The notes: generated from the letters alone by a model not told the origin. Shown: positions 1 to 9,320, counted from the first letter of the stretch. The stretch is DNA of 64,000 nucleotides from Ideonella_A sakaiensis_A (GCF_048320135.1 NZ_CP182947.1:4030001-4094000); one strand, 5' to 3'. Made by a program: numbers and translations.

Positions 1-1
1 G

Positions 2-730
2 CCATTGACCGCGGTGGCGGAGTTGCCCGGAGGCTTCGCCAATGCCTGCCAGGGGACGAATGCATATCTGTCACTGGCGACCAAGGGCGGGATACTGGCC
101 GAAAAGGACTTTGCGGCGAACGGGGTGAGACTGCTGTGGGCCGTCACGATGCCGCCGTACCAGATCATGACCGGAAACAAGAAGATCGAGTCGATAAAAG
201 ACCTCGACGGTCTGAAGCTGCGCAGTGCCGGTGCGTCGCTCGAAATGACTGCCCGCAAACTGAAGTCGGTGCCGGTCCGGCTTGCGACGCCTGAAATTTA
301 CGATTCGCTGTCCAGAGGAACCGTGGATGGCCTGATTTTCCCATTCTCGAGCCTGTTCAGCTACAAGCTTGACAAACTTGTCAAGTATTCCACAGTCGAG
401 GAAAACTTTGGCGCCATCGTAGCCGCCTACGTGATCAGCGAAGCCCGCTGGAAAAGCCTTCCGGAGAGCGTTCGCCAGGTCATGGCAGAGGCGGGCATCA
501 AGGTGAGTCAGGAGACATGTGCAGTGCTCGACCGCGACCTGCAAGTGGATATCGACAGACTGAAGAAGTCCGGGATGGTCACGGTCAGTCTGCCGGCCAG
601 CGACAAGCAGGAACTGCTCTCGGTTTTTGCCAATGTGCGGTCGGAGTGGGCCGAATCCCTGAATCAGCGGGGGAAACCAGGCACACAGGTACTGAAGGCT
701 TTCGAAGCTGCCGTGCAGCAGGGGCGATAG
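2..730 (+). CDS. TRAP transporter solute-binding protein, DctP family (5' partial)
   Basis: The reading frame is open from the window edge, so the N-terminus, including any signal peptide, is missing; about 242 residues remain. It matches the C-terminal two thirds of DctP-type periplasmic binding proteins, with the characteristic stretch KKIESIKDLDGLKLR followed by DSLSRGTVDGLIFP. Such proteins capture organic acids in the periplasm and hand them to a DctQM permease. No permease gene is visible downstream; the next genes are an acyl-CoA dehydrogenase and a CoA-transferase on the same strand. The ligand is probably the carboxylic acid those enzymes process (inference). Family assignment is firm, substrate unknown. 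Confidence 0.85.
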   Translation, partial: PLTAVAELPGGFANACQGTNAYLSLATKGGILAEKDFAANGVRLLWAVTMPPYQIMTGNKKIESIKDLDGLKLRSAGASLEMTARKLKSVPVRLATPEIYDSLSRGTVDGLIFPFSSLFSYKLDKLVKYSTVEENFGAIVAAYVISEARWKSLPESVRQVMAEAGIKVSQETCAVLDRDLQVDIDRLKKSGMVTVSLPASDKQELLSVFANVRSEWAESLNQRGKPGTQVLKAFEAAVQQGR

Positions 731-838
731 CTGAAATTCGATCGGGTTCCTGGCCTGGTTCCGACAGACCGAGTCGGCGACGCCACCGAAGCCAACCCTC
801 GCGGATTTGGCGACTCGTTCATCTTCCAAGGAGCAAAA

Positions 839-1981
839 GTGAATTTTTTGAGCGCTGAACAACTGATGTGGCGCGACTCGGTAGAGCGATATGTCGACAA
901 GGAAATCGGCCGCGAATATATTCGCAAGTGCGATATGGATCGCCGACACCCTGACGAAGCTTTTCAGAAGATCGCAAAGATGGGCTGGCTCAAGTTGCCG
1001 TTTCCGGAGGATGTCGGCGGCGACGGGATGAGCACCCTGGACTATGCGGTGATGGTCGAGATGCTCAGCAAGCACGGCGTTGATTTTGGTGTTGCCATCA
1101 CGCTGCCGACCTTCACCGCGATGAATATCGCGCTTCACGGCACGCCGGAACAGAAGCAGCAGTATCTGCCGGCATTTTTCGCAGGCGAGATCCGCTTCGC
1201 CGTTTCGATCTCCGAGCCGGGATCGGGGTCGGATGCCGCAAACGCCCAGACCCGAGCCCGCCTCGAAGGCGATCATTACAAGGTCGACGGGCAGAAGCTG
1301 TGGTGCAGCGGAGCCGGTTTGAAGAATACGGTAATCGTGATGTTGGTACGTACCGACAAAAGCGACAAGCGCAAAGGCTTGTCGGTCCTGATGATTCCGA
1401 ACACGACGCCGGGGCTGACAATCCGACCGTTAAATACCCTGGCACGGCGTTCGATCACCACCACTGAAATCTTTTTGGACAATGTGAGTGTGCCGGCTTC
1501 GCAAATGCTCGGAAAGCCAGGTGACGGCTGGAAAATCATTGGTGGAGAGCATTTGCAGCTTGAACGTGTCTGCGTCGCTGCGGGCTACGTGGGAGCAGCC
1601 CAGGGGGCGGTTACCGACGCACTCAACTATGCCCAGCAGCGCGAGCAGTTCGGCAAGCCGATCTTCGAATTCCAGGTCATCCGCCACATGCTTGCCGACA
1701 TGCAGACGCAAGTCGACGCGGCTCGCTTGCTCGCATATCGGGCCGCCGACATGGCGGACAAGAAGGTGCATTGCGTCAAAGAGGTTGCGATGGCGAAGCT
1801 GTTCGCCTCCGAGACCTTGCAGACCGTTTCGCGTCAAGGCATCCAGATCATGGGCGGCCACGGGACCCTGCCCGAGGCCGACATGGAGCGCCATTTCAGG
1901 GAAGGCATGCAGGCGACGATCGGTGGGGGCACCTCGCAAATCCAGCGCACGATGATCGCACAGGAAATGCGCAACCGCTGA
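839..1981 (+). CDS. Acyl-CoA dehydrogenase
   Basis: A 380-residue FAD-dependent acyl-CoA dehydrogenase of normal length that should introduce an alpha-beta double bond into an acyl-CoA and pass electrons to ETF. The flavin-proximal signature ISEPGSGSD is at about residues 124-132, and the C-terminal FAD-contacting segment GGGTSQIQR is near residues 361-370. The start is GTG, chosen because AAGGAG at 828-833 is five bases upstream. It lies between the truncated DctP gene and a CoA-transferase on the same strand, forming a small catabolic operon. The acyl substrate cannot be read from sequence. Confidence 0.9.
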   Translation: MNFLSAEQLMWRDSVERYVDKEIGREYIRKCDMDRRHPDEAFQKIAKMGWLKLPFPEDVGGDGMSTLDYAVMVEMLSKHGVDFGVAITLPTFTAMNIALHGTPEQKQQYLPAFFAGEIRFAVSISEPGSGSDAANAQTRARLEGDHYKVDGQKLWCSGAGLKNTVIVMLVRTDKSDKRKGLSVLMIPNTTPGLTIRPLNTLARRSITTTEIFLDNVSVPASQMLGKPGDGWKIIGGEHLQLERVCVAAGYVGAAQGAVTDALNYAQQREQFGKPIFEFQVIRHMLADMQTQVDAARLLAYRAADMADKKVHCVKEVAMAKLFASETLQTVSRQGIQIMGGHGTLPEADMERHFREGMQATIGGGTSQIQRTMIAQEMRNR

Positions 1982-2106
1982 ATGATCGCGGGCCACAGGC
2001 ACAGGCACAGGCGCAGGCCTGGCGAGTCGATGTGACGCATCCTCCGATCGCCAGGCGGAGCTCAGGTAACGCCGCTCTTTCATCGCCTTGACAGGAGGAA
2101 GCTGCG

Positions 2107-3354
2107 ATGGACGCAAGCGATCAAGGCGCCGACGGCCAGAAAGCCTTGGCGAGGCCGCTCGCGGGAGTGCGCGTGCTAGCGGTCGAGAACTTTCTGGCCG
2201 GGCCGTTTGCCTCGATGTGGCTCGCCGATGCAGGCGCTGAGGTGGTCAAGGTGGAGGCGCCTGACGGCGGTGACTTCGCACGCAGCAACAGTCCGGTCAG
2301 GGCCGGCGACGATGGTGTTGCGCATGGCCTGTCTTTCCTTCGTTCCAACCGCAACAAGAAAAGCATCACGCTCGACCTGAAGCATCCGCAGGGCAAGCTC
2401 ATCTTCAAGGAACTGGCCAGCGAGGCCGACGTCCTGATCGAAAATCTGCGGCCCGGTGTCATGGATCGGCTCGGCATTGGTTGGGAAGCAATGCAGTTGG
2501 TGAACCCGCGACTCGTCTACGTCGCGGTTTCGGGCTTCGGCCACCATGACGTTCTTCCGAGCCCCTATTCGGATCGGCCCGCGTTCGACATCCTGGGGCA
2601 AGCGCTCAGTGGCCTGATGTACCGTCCCGAACGGCAGGACGATCGCCCGACCTACCTCGGTTTTTCATTGGCCGACATCGAAGCCGGGATCCAGGCTGCC
2701 TACGGAACCATGCTGGCACTGTTCCAGCGCCATGCAACAGGCAAGGGCAGCAAGGTCGACATCTCGCTCTACGATGCCTGCCTGGTGCTCAATGAGATCT
2801 CGATAGCGATGTATTCGGTCTTCAGGACGCCAGCCAAACCGGGACTGCACGCGGTGGCAGCGCCGTTCGGCTCCTACAAGGCGAGTGATGGTTATATCGT
2901 GATCGCCGTGCTGGGCGACCGCATCTGGGAGCGATTCTGTCAGGCGATCGGGCGCGAAGACCTGCTGCAGGACGAACGCTTCAGCAGCGGCGTCTCCCGC
3001 CAGCAGCATGTCGATGCGCTTGGCGCGCAGATCGAGCCTTGGCTGTCGGCGCGAACCCGCGCTCAGGCTGTCGACGAACTGCTCGAACATGGCATCCCGG
3101 CCTCGATGGTCAACGATATTGCGGACGTCCTGGCGTGTCCTCACGCTGCGGCGCGAAACATGTTGATGACGCTGCAGGATCCGGTGTGGGGAACGGTGGA
3201 GATTGCAGGCAATCCGATCAAGATGTCTGGTGTCGCCGAAATCGCCGCCGGCCATCCGCCGAAACTCGGGCAGCATACCGACGAGGTTCTTCGCAGCTGG
3301 CTGAAGACGGGCGACGAGCAGATTGCCGAATTGCGGACCGGCCGGGTCATCTGA
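2107..3354 (+). CDS. CaiB/BaiF family III CoA-transferase
   Basis: A 415-residue member of family III CoA-transferases, which move CoA between carboxylic acids. It shows the N-terminal AGPFASMWLADAGAEVVKVE block, the SNRNKKSITLDLK motif, and a candidate catalytic Asp at about residue 190 in FSLADIEAG. The ATG is preceded by AGGAGG at 2093-2098. It follows the acyl-CoA dehydrogenase by 125 bases and probably activates the acid that this enzyme then oxidises. The C-terminal half contains the usual ERF and HxAARNM segments. Acceptor and donor are unknown. Confidence 0.88.
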   Translation: MDASDQGADGQKALARPLAGVRVLAVENFLAGPFASMWLADAGAEVVKVEAPDGGDFARSNSPVRAGDDGVAHGLSFLRSNRNKKSITLDLKHPQGKLIFKELASEADVLIENLRPGVMDRLGIGWEAMQLVNPRLVYVAVSGFGHHDVLPSPYSDRPAFDILGQALSGLMYRPERQDDRPTYLGFSLADIEAGIQAAYGTMLALFQRHATGKGSKVDISLYDACLVLNEISIAMYSVFRTPAKPGLHAVAAPFGSYKASDGYIVIAVLGDRIWERFCQAIGREDLLQDERFSSGVSRQQHVDALGAQIEPWLSARTRAQAVDELLEHGIPASMVNDIADVLACPHAAARNMLMTLQDPVWGTVEIAGNPIKMSGVAEIAAGHPPKLGQHTDEVLRSWLKTGDEQIAELRTGRVI

Positions 3355-3468
3355 GTCGGCTTCGGCCTGTTTGCATGCGATGTGGCGGCCATGTGGCCGG
3401 TGCCAGGTTGCAGTTTGTGCGACGAGATTGCTTGCGACCACCGCTGGAGCACTGCAGGCGGACCTCTA

Positions 3469-4326
3469 TCAAGGCAAATCGCCCGCCGCTTCCAGCGCAT
3501 GCAGCCGCAACAGCGCATCGCGTCGCGCTGTACCGCTGGCGAACTCGATGTCGCGCACGCGGTGCGGGTCGATCTGCGTGCGCAGCGACTGCAGCAATGC
3601 CGAGTCCGGACTGCGCGTCAACGGCAGGTTGTCGATCTCGACGGCCGCCGGGCTGCGCTCGCGCAGCATCTCGTGGGTCACGTCGGGGTGGCGGCTGATC
3701 GCGCGGCCGCCAGCGGATGTGAATTCAAACACCGCCAGGTCGGTGACCATCACCACCCGGCCGACTCCGGGTGCATGTGCGGCCAGCGGGTCGGCGACGA
3801 CGAAGTCGACTGCGTCGACGAAGCAACGCTTGTCCTGCTGCGGCAGGTAGACGAGAAAGGGCTGCGTGATCTCGGCCAGTTCAGCCAGCCCCGCGAGACC
3901 GGCGAAGCGGCGCCGTTTGCCCTGTCTGTCGGCAACGTGCAGACTGTTGATGCGGCCGCGTGCGTCGATCTGCAGCGGGCGCACGAACTGGCGCACGCGG
4001 CCGGCCAGGCGCGGCATCATCTGGGCGATCCATTCGGGGGCCTCGTAACGTCGCAGTGCGCCGAGCTGCGCGGCGCGCTCGCTGCGGCTCAGGAAGGCGG
4101 GGCGCTGTGCGCGGGTCAGTGTCAGCGCCGCCGGGTCTTCGAGTGCGGGACCGAGGCCGTTCGTGCGTGCCTGTGCGAGCAGCGCGGCGACCTGATTCAG
4201 CGCCGAGGCCAGGCCGAGCTGGATGACCTCGGCCTGCAGCAGCCAGTCGCTCATCGTGCAGACCATCAGCTCGGCAACGTCAGCAGGCGCGGCGCCGCTG
4301 CCAGTATTGGTGTCGAGGTCGCTCAT
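3469..4326 (-). CDS. CoA-transferase family I, beta subunit (GctB/IpdB-like)
   Basis: A 285-residue protein whose start overlaps the upstream subunit-alpha gene by four bases (ATGA), the usual arrangement for the two chains of glutaconate-CoA-transferase-type enzymes. Similarity to the beta chain is moderate; the segments RHPDVTHEMLRERSP and DSALLQSLRTQIDP fit the C-terminal half. The catalytic Glu of true family I transferases cannot be placed with certainty; E63 in PALEDPAA is a candidate. The actinobacterial relatives IpdAB act as ring-opening hydrolases in steroid catabolism, so transferase versus hydrolase activity is open. It is the last gene of the long minus-strand operon. Confidence 0.75.
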   Translation of the reverse strand: MSDLDTNTGSGAAPADVAELMVCTMSDWLLQAEVIQLGLASALNQVAALLAQARTNGLGPALEDPAALTLTRAQRPAFLSRSERAAQLGALRRYEAPEWIAQMMPRLAGRVRQFVRPLQIDARGRINSLHVADRQGKRRRFAGLAGLAELAEITQPFLVYLPQQDKRCFVDAVDFVVADPLAAHAPGVGRVVMVTDLAVFEFTSAGGRAISRHPDVTHEMLRERSPAAVEIDNLPLTRSPDSALLQSLRTQIDPHRVRDIEFASGTARRDALLRLHALEAAGDLP

Positions 4327-5117
4327 CGTGCAAGTCCTTCGAGCCGTGCGCGGGCCCAGCCGGCGACGGCGTCGCGCTCGAGGGCGCAGTAGTCGAGCAG
4401 CGTCGGCCAGTCGGCCTCGTAGCTGGGAAGGCAGCCGCCGGGCTTGGCGCCGCCGGGCGCGTGCACCACCATGCAGACCAGCGGTTCGGTAAGGTCGGCC
4501 TCGACGCCATCGGCGTTGATGTCGTCGACCAGTTCCTCACAGGTCACAACCGTCTGTCGCGCAGCCAGCGCCAGCAGCCGATCGGCCGCGCGGTGGCCGG
4601 CGAATACGGCGTTGCCCTGGCGATCGGCGCGCCAGGCGTGGACGTAGGCCACGTCGATGTGCAGCGGCGGAATCGCGAGTTGTTCTTCGTCGGTATATGG
4701 GCAGCGCAGCGAGCGCAGATCGGGGCGCAGCTGCGCCAGCGCAACGCCATGGCGCGCCGGCAGCGGCAAAAAACTCGCACCTTCGACCACGGCATTCAGT
4801 CCAAGCATCAGCGAGGTCTCGGTCTCCTCGACCACCTCACAGCCGATCTTCAGCCCCGGCCCCATTCCCAGCGCCTCCATGCCAAGGTAGAAGCCGCGCA
4901 CGCGCTGCACCACGCCGGTGGCAACCAGCAGGTCGGTCTCGATACCGCCGGTCAGCACCAGCAGTTCGTCGAAGCGCAGGCCGTGCGCCGCCCAATGCAT
5001 GGCCGCGGCCATCGGACGGCGGCTGAAGCTCCAGCCGCCGAGGGCGACGCGGGCGCTGCCGCGCGCCAGTTCGGCGGCGTCGGCGAGGTTCGCCAGCTTG
5101 CCGTCGGCTGTTGTCAT
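4323..5117 (-). CDS. CoA-transferase family I, alpha subunit (GctA/IpdA-like)
   Basis: A 264-residue alpha subunit, recognised by GIETDLLVATGVVQRV, the PLHIDVAYVHAWRADRQGNA block and the C-terminal HAPGGAKPGGCLPSYEAD segment, which is typical of glutaconate-CoA-transferase A and IpdA. It should pair with the overlapping beta gene to transfer CoA to or from a dicarboxylate, or to hydrolyse a cyclic beta-diketone CoA ester as IpdAB does. The ATG directly abuts the stop of the upstream acyl-CoA dehydrogenase (5118), so the genes are co-transcribed. Family is confident; reaction is not. Confidence 0.82.
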   Translation of the reverse strand: MTTADGKLANLADAAELARGSARVALGGWSFSRRPMAAAMHWAAHGLRFDELLVLTGGIETDLLVATGVVQRVRGFYLGMEALGMGPGLKIGCEVVEETETSLMLGLNAVVEGASFLPLPARHGVALAQLRPDLRSLRCPYTDEEQLAIPPLHIDVAYVHAWRADRQGNAVFAGHRAADRLLALAARQTVVTCEELVDDINADGVEADLTEPLVCMVVHAPGGAKPGGCLPSYEADWPTLLDYCALERDAVAGWARARLEGLAR

Positions 5118-6275
5118 CTACAGCCCCATGCCGCGCGCGATGATGTCGCGCTGCACCTCCATCGCGCCACCGCCGATTTCGAACAGCTTGGCGTCCTGGA
5201 AGTGCATCGGCAGTCCGGAATCGACGCTGTAGCCGTAGCCGCCCAACAGGTGCAGACCGGTATAGGCGCAGTGCATGTAGCATTCGGCGCCGGCCACCTT
5301 GGCGAACGAGGCCTCGTTGTGGCAGGCGCCGGTTTTCTCGAGCACGCTGGCGCCACGGTAGACCAGCAGCCGCGCCGCCTCGACCCGCAACTGCATGTCG
5401 ACGATCTTGTGCCGCACCGATTGCAGTTTGGACAGCGGTTTGCCGAACTGCACACGCTGCTTCAGATAGGCAATCACCTCGTCGATGATGGCCTGCGAGG
5501 CGCCGACGCCGATCGCGCCGTGGTAGAGGCGCTCGTTGTCGAGCCCGCCGAGCACGCATTTCCAACCCTTGTTTTCCGGGCCGATCATCGCGTCCGGCGG
5601 CACCACCAGATCGCGAAAGTTGGCCGAAAAAGTGGGCACCATTGCCAGCCCCATGGTCTCGATCCGTGTCAACTCGATCGCCGGATTGCTGCCCGGTTTC
5701 TCGATCAGGAAGGTCGAGATACCTTCCTGTTTCACGGCTGATGGGTCGGTGCGAGCAGCCAGGATCAGGAAGCCCGCCGATTCGGCCTGCGAGCAATAAA
5801 GCTTTTCGCCGTTGATGACCCAACTGCCGTCGGCGCGCTTGACGGCGCTGGTGCGCAGCGACGCTGCGTCACTGCCCGAGCCGGGCTCGCTCAATCCCAG
5901 CGCCATGAAAACCTCCCCGGCCATCACCTTCGGCAGAACCAGGTCCTTCTGTGCCTGACTGCCGAATTTCGCCACCATCGGTGCCAGGATTACCGCGGCG
6001 CGGCCCCATGCCGTGGTGGCTGCCGACGAGGCGCGCGCGAATTGCTCGACGAAGGCCAGCATGCCCGTCGGGTCGGGCTTTTCGAGACCGCTATAGGCTT
6101 CGGGCAGCAGGAATCCGTAGTAGCCGAGCTGGCCCAGCTTCTTGAACAGTTCCCGCGGTGGCTCGACCTTGTCGCGCACCCATTTCAGAATCTGCTGGCG
6201 CGGCATTTCCTTCTCGACGAAGCGGCGCGTCGTCTCGGCGATCGCCCGTTGCTCTTCACTCAGGTCGAAATCCAT
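5118..6275 (-). CDS. Acyl-CoA dehydrogenase
   Basis: A 385-residue acyl-CoA dehydrogenase. The frame is open upstream, but the natural start is the ATG giving MDFDLSEEQ, a common beginning for this family. LGLSEPGSGSD lies in the central beta domain, and the C-terminus FEIGGGAMEVQRDIIARGMG carries the FAD-binding arginine segment. It sits in the minus-strand operon, 40 bases after the PaaK-type ligase and immediately before the two-subunit CoA-transferase. The role is alpha-beta desaturation of a CoA ester, with ETF as electron acceptor. Confidence 0.9.
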   Translation of the reverse strand: MDFDLSEEQRAIAETTRRFVEKEMPRQQILKWVRDKVEPPRELFKKLGQLGYYGFLLPEAYSGLEKPDPTGMLAFVEQFARASSAATTAWGRAAVILAPMVAKFGSQAQKDLVLPKVMAGEVFMALGLSEPGSGSDAASLRTSAVKRADGSWVINGEKLYCSQAESAGFLILAARTDPSAVKQEGISTFLIEKPGSNPAIELTRIETMGLAMVPTFSANFRDLVVPPDAMIGPENKGWKCVLGGLDNERLYHGAIGVGASQAIIDEVIAYLKQRVQFGKPLSKLQSVRHKIVDMQLRVEAARLLVYRGASVLEKTGACHNEASFAKVAGAECYMHCAYTGLHLLGGYGYSVDSGLPMHFQDAKLFEIGGGAMEVQRDIIARGMGL

Positions 6276-6315
6276 CGGTGTTGCTCCAGTTCGGGCGCCG
6301 CCGTTCGCCCGCGCG

Positions 6316-7629
6316 TCAATCGCGCGGTTCGTCGATGACGCGCAGGGTTTTGTAGCCGACGCGCGGCAGGTCGTCATGGAACGACACCTGCGTCGGCAGC
6401 TTCAGTTCCGCATCGAGGTGGTGTTGCAGGCGCTGCCCGACAGCAGTGCCGGTGGCGTCGTCGGTCAGCGTGCTCGGACGCAGCAAACGCACTTCCAGCT
6501 TCTGCGGCTCGTCAGCCTTGCGCATCAGAGCGAACTCGAGGTTGCGGCCGTCCTCGCTGCGCGACAGCGCGATCTCGACCTGGAACGGGTAGACGGCGGT
6601 GCCGCGCACCGGCACGCGATTCGCCAGCCGGTCGAGCAGCGTGAAGCGGCGCGATGTGCGCCCGCAGCGGCAAATGCCAGGGTGAACGCGCACCATGTCC
6701 TCGGTTCGCCAACGTACATGAGGGGTGGCACGGCGGTAGTAGTCGGTGATGACCATCTCGCCAACGTCGCCTTCGCCGACCGGCGCGCCGCTGGTCGGGT
6801 CGATGACTTCGACCAGCGTCATGTCCTCTCCGTGCCAATGCTCGCCGTCGTGGGCTTCGCATTCGGTGCTGAAGAGGTTGAAGTCCGAACCCTGGCCCGA
6901 CAACGTCGTGACCTCGATGCCCAAAGATTGCCGGAACTGTGCGCGCGCCTCGGGGCCGAGCGCCGCACCCATCAGGATCGCACGCCGGTGCGGCAGCGCT
7001 CCGCCCGCGGGCGTTGCCGCAGCGTGCTGCGCCATCGCGCGCAGCGTGGCCACGCCAGCCTGCAGGAAGGTCGGCTCGAGCGAGCGTGCGACCTCGACAT
7101 AGCGCGGCACCTGAGTCGGTTCGTGGTTGTCGCGGATGATCCACTTGACGCCCACGCGCTGCGCGCCGAGGCGAAAGATGTCGGCCGCTGGCGTGAACGG
7201 CGTCACCAGCAACTGCAGCACGTCGTTCGGCCGCAGCCCGCTGCACCAGAACAGGCGCGCCGCCAGTTCGACGTTGCGGTCCAGATCCTGCGCGTTGAAC
7301 GCTTGGTAGGTCTGGCGCCCGCTGGTGCCGGCGGACGGACCGGACAACACGATGTCTTCGCGCGCCACGCACAGGTGGGGCAGGGCGCTGCCGATGCGAT
7401 CCATCGCGGCGCGAAGGTCGTCCTTCGTGCTCAGCGGCACGAGCGCGGCAAAATCGGCCAGCGTTCGAACATCTGCCGGGTCGACTTGCGCAAGGCGCTC
7501 GCGCTGCATTGGTGAGCGTGCCTTCACCCAAGCCAGCAACGACTGCACACCTTTGAGCTGCAGCGCCTGCCGGGCCGCCGGCGCCAGGCCTTCGGCCGCG
7601 GCGTCCCACATCTCGCGCTTGATGTTCAT
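6316..7629 (-). CDS. Phenylacetate-CoA-ligase-like AMP-forming ligase
   Basis: A 437-residue adenylate-forming enzyme of the PaaK branch, which makes acyl-CoA from an acid, ATP and CoA. The phosphate-binding loop is SGPSAGTSGRQT near residues 95-106, and TDYYRRATPHVRWRTEDMV corresponds to the adenylate-contact region. Cysteines in HPGICRCGRTSRR resemble the CxCG element of PaaK. Length fits PaaK (about 430). The start overlaps the DUF35 gene by four bases (ATGA), indicating translational coupling. Substrate is probably a cyclic or aromatic acid, but this is inference from the family only. Confidence 0.82.
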   Translation of the reverse strand: MNIKREMWDAAAEGLAPAARQALQLKGVQSLLAWVKARSPMQRERLAQVDPADVRTLADFAALVPLSTKDDLRAAMDRIGSALPHLCVAREDIVLSGPSAGTSGRQTYQAFNAQDLDRNVELAARLFWCSGLRPNDVLQLLVTPFTPAADIFRLGAQRVGVKWIIRDNHEPTQVPRYVEVARSLEPTFLQAGVATLRAMAQHAAATPAGGALPHRRAILMGAALGPEARAQFRQSLGIEVTTLSGQGSDFNLFSTECEAHDGEHWHGEDMTLVEVIDPTSGAPVGEGDVGEMVITDYYRRATPHVRWRTEDMVRVHPGICRCGRTSRRFTLLDRLANRVPVRGTAVYPFQVEIALSRSEDGRNLEFALMRKADEPQKLEVRLLRPSTLTDDATGTAVGQRLQHHLDAELKLPTQVSFHDDLPRVGYKTLRVIDEPRD

Positions 7630-8069
7630 CGCGGTGTTTCTCCACCGATCAGGCGGAACACCGGCAGCGGCACCTCGCGTTGTGGAAATGTCACCTGCAC
7701 TCGTTTGTCGACCGCCATGTCTTCAGGCCGGCCTTCGATCTCGGTGAACAGGAACCAGTCTTCGTCCAGTCGCACCAGTCCGATGGTGTAGGGCGAGCGC
7801 GCGCGCCACACCGCCGACGGTGGCCGATGCACGACCGAGAAGCTGTAGATGCTGCCCGCGCCGCTGGATTCCTGCCACGCCGGCGTGGCGCCGGCCTCGC
7901 ACATCGGACAGATCGAGCGCGGCGGAAAGATCGCGCTGCGGCATGCCGGGCAGCGCTGGAACAGCAGTCTGCCTTCCTTGACAGCGGCCCAGTAGGGCAG
8001 CGCATCCTGTGTCACGCGCGGCTCGGGAAATGATTCGGTGTAGTCTGCGAATTCGCCTTGTTCCAGCAT
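7626..8069 (-). CDS. DUF35 OB-fold protein with Zn ribbon
   Basis: A 147-residue protein with a rubredoxin-like zinc ribbon (CPAC and CPMC pairs near residues 40-55) followed by an OB-fold, as in DUF35. Members are small partner subunits of thiolase-fold enzymes; in actinobacteria the DUF35 part of ChsH2 binds the aldolase Ltp2 during steroid side-chain removal. Here it lies directly downstream of an SCP2-thiolase homologue and overlaps the next gene by four bases, so a complex with that thiolase-fold protein is the likely role. It is unlikely to be a free-standing enzyme. Confidence 0.88.
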   Translation of the reverse strand: MLEQGEFADYTESFPEPRVTQDALPYWAAVKEGRLLFQRCPACRSAIFPPRSICPMCEAGATPAWQESSGAGSIYSFSVVHRPPSAVWRARSPYTIGLVRLDEDWFLFTEIEGRPEDMAVDKRVQVTFPQREVPLPVFRLIGGETPR

Positions 8070-8081
8070 GATGAAGTGCTC

Positions 8082-9320
8082 CTACTGTGCTTCGGTGCCG
8101 AGGATGACGGCGCTGTGGCAGGCCAGCATGCCGCCGGCCGAATACGCCATCGCACGCTGCGGTGAGTTGCCGGCCAGCAGACCGAGCGGGTTGCCGCGCA
8201 GCTGGCGCACGGTCTCTACCAGCGAGTCGGCGGCGACCGAGATGCCGGGCTGGCCGAAACCCATCCAGCCGCCGTTGGTGTCGACCGGAAAGTCGCCGCC
8301 CGGGCGCATGCGGCCGCTGCGCACCAGGTCCATCGCGCGGCCCTTGGACGCAAAGCCGAGATCTTCGAGTTGCACCAGCACCGTGTGCGAGAAGTTGCCG
8401 GCGAGCGCGCCCAGCTGCATGTCGGCTGGTGTCATGTCGGCCATCGCATAGGCCTCGCGCGCGGCGTGTGCGGCGCCGGTGGTCGTGATTGCCGGCAGCG
8501 GGCCGAGCGGGATGCGGCTGTTGCGCAGATTGATGCGCTCGCACAGGTACTCGTGCGTGGTGCAGGTACCGAAGCCGTGGATGTAGATCGGCTTGACCGC
8601 CGGGCCTGCCTGCCTGGCGCGTTCGACGCTGGTGACGACAAAAGCGCCTGCGGTGCCGCCCGGCCCCCAGGTAGCGCACATCCAGCGCCGCAGCGGCGAC
8701 GAGATATAAGGCGAGCGCATCACGTCGTCGACGGTGATCAGGCCGTGCCGGCGCTTGGCCGCCTTCGGGTGGTGCACCGCCCATTCCTGGCGCTGTACCG
8801 CGACCTCGGCGAAGTCCTCCTCGGTGACGCCGAACTCATGCATGTATCGGCAGGCGAGCTGGGCGTAGATGGTGGGGATGGTCGGGCCGTAGGGGAATTC
8901 GAACTGCGGGCAGGCGTCGGTGGCGGCACCCACCGCGGTGGCGTCGATGAACAGCTCGACCGCATCCGACTGCACGCACAGCACGTAGTCGGCCACGCCG
9001 GCGGCGATCGCCAGTGCGGCCTGGCCGATCATCGCGTTGACGCCGGCGCCGTGGAAGGTGATCTCGGTCGTCATGCGCACCGGCATCTGCATGTGCGAGG
9101 CGAAGATGTTGTTCCACTGCGGGCGCCGGTCGGCCCAGGGCGAGCGGCCGGTGAGCAGGATGTCGATGTCGTCTTTGCGGATGCCGGCGTCCTTGAACGC
9201 GGCCCAGCTCGCTTCGGTGGCGAGCTGCAGCGGGTCCTTGACGTCCTGCTTGTCGGCGTATGCATCGCCCATGCCGATGATGGCGGCGACGCGGCCGAGA
9301 GAGCGGTCGGGTGTCTTCAA
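8082..9320 (-). CDS. SCP2-thiolase-fold protein lacking the nucleophilic Cys (probable aldolase-type)
   Basis: A 412-residue thiolase-superfamily protein of the lipid-transfer (SCP2) branch. Where thiolases carry the nucleophilic Cys (NNCSTGS-type loop) this protein reads ITFHGAGVNAM at residues 87-97, without Cys, and the C-terminal CGGG-type loop is replaced by SAGGMLACHS. It is therefore unlikely to be a classical thiolase. Homologues paired with DUF35 proteins, such as Ltp2, catalyse retro-aldol cleavage. The start is TTG at 9320: AGGAG lies seven bases upstream, and it overlaps the upstream stop as TTGA. No in-frame ATG of sensible position exists before residue 17. Confidence 0.82.
   Translation of the reverse strand: MKTPDRSLGRVAAIIGMGDAYADKQDVKDPLQLATEASWAAFKDAGIRKDDIDILLTGRSPWADRRPQWNNIFASHMQMPVRMTTEITFHGAGVNAMIGQAALAIAAGVADYVLCVQSDAVELFIDATAVGAATDACPQFEFPYGPTIPTIYAQLACRYMHEFGVTEEDFAEVAVQRQEWAVHHPKAAKRRHGLITVDDVMRSPYISSPLRRWMCATWGPGGTAGAFVVTSVERARQAGPAVKPIYIHGFGTCTTHEYLCERINLRNSRIPLGPLPAITTTGAAHAAREAYAMADMTPADMQLGALAGNFSHTVLVQLEDLGFASKGRAMDLVRSGRMRPGGDFPVDTNGGWMGFGQPGISVAADSLVETVRQLRGNPLGLLAGNSPQRAMAYSAGGMLACHSAVILGTEAQ

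Noticed and set aside
71..1276. 401-codon open frame on the minus strand
   Set aside because: It is antisense to the DctP and acyl-CoA dehydrogenase genes, has no recognisable domain, and reflects codon bias of GC-rich DNA.
3386..3399. CGGCCA-TG-TGGCCG inverted repeat between convergent genes as a terminator
   Set aside because: A two-base loop and no T-run make it an unlikely intrinsic terminator.
3382..5741. Long plus-strand open frames opposite the CoA-transferase subunits and ACAD
   Set aside because: Minus-strand products carry clear family signatures and coupled starts; the plus-strand ones do not.
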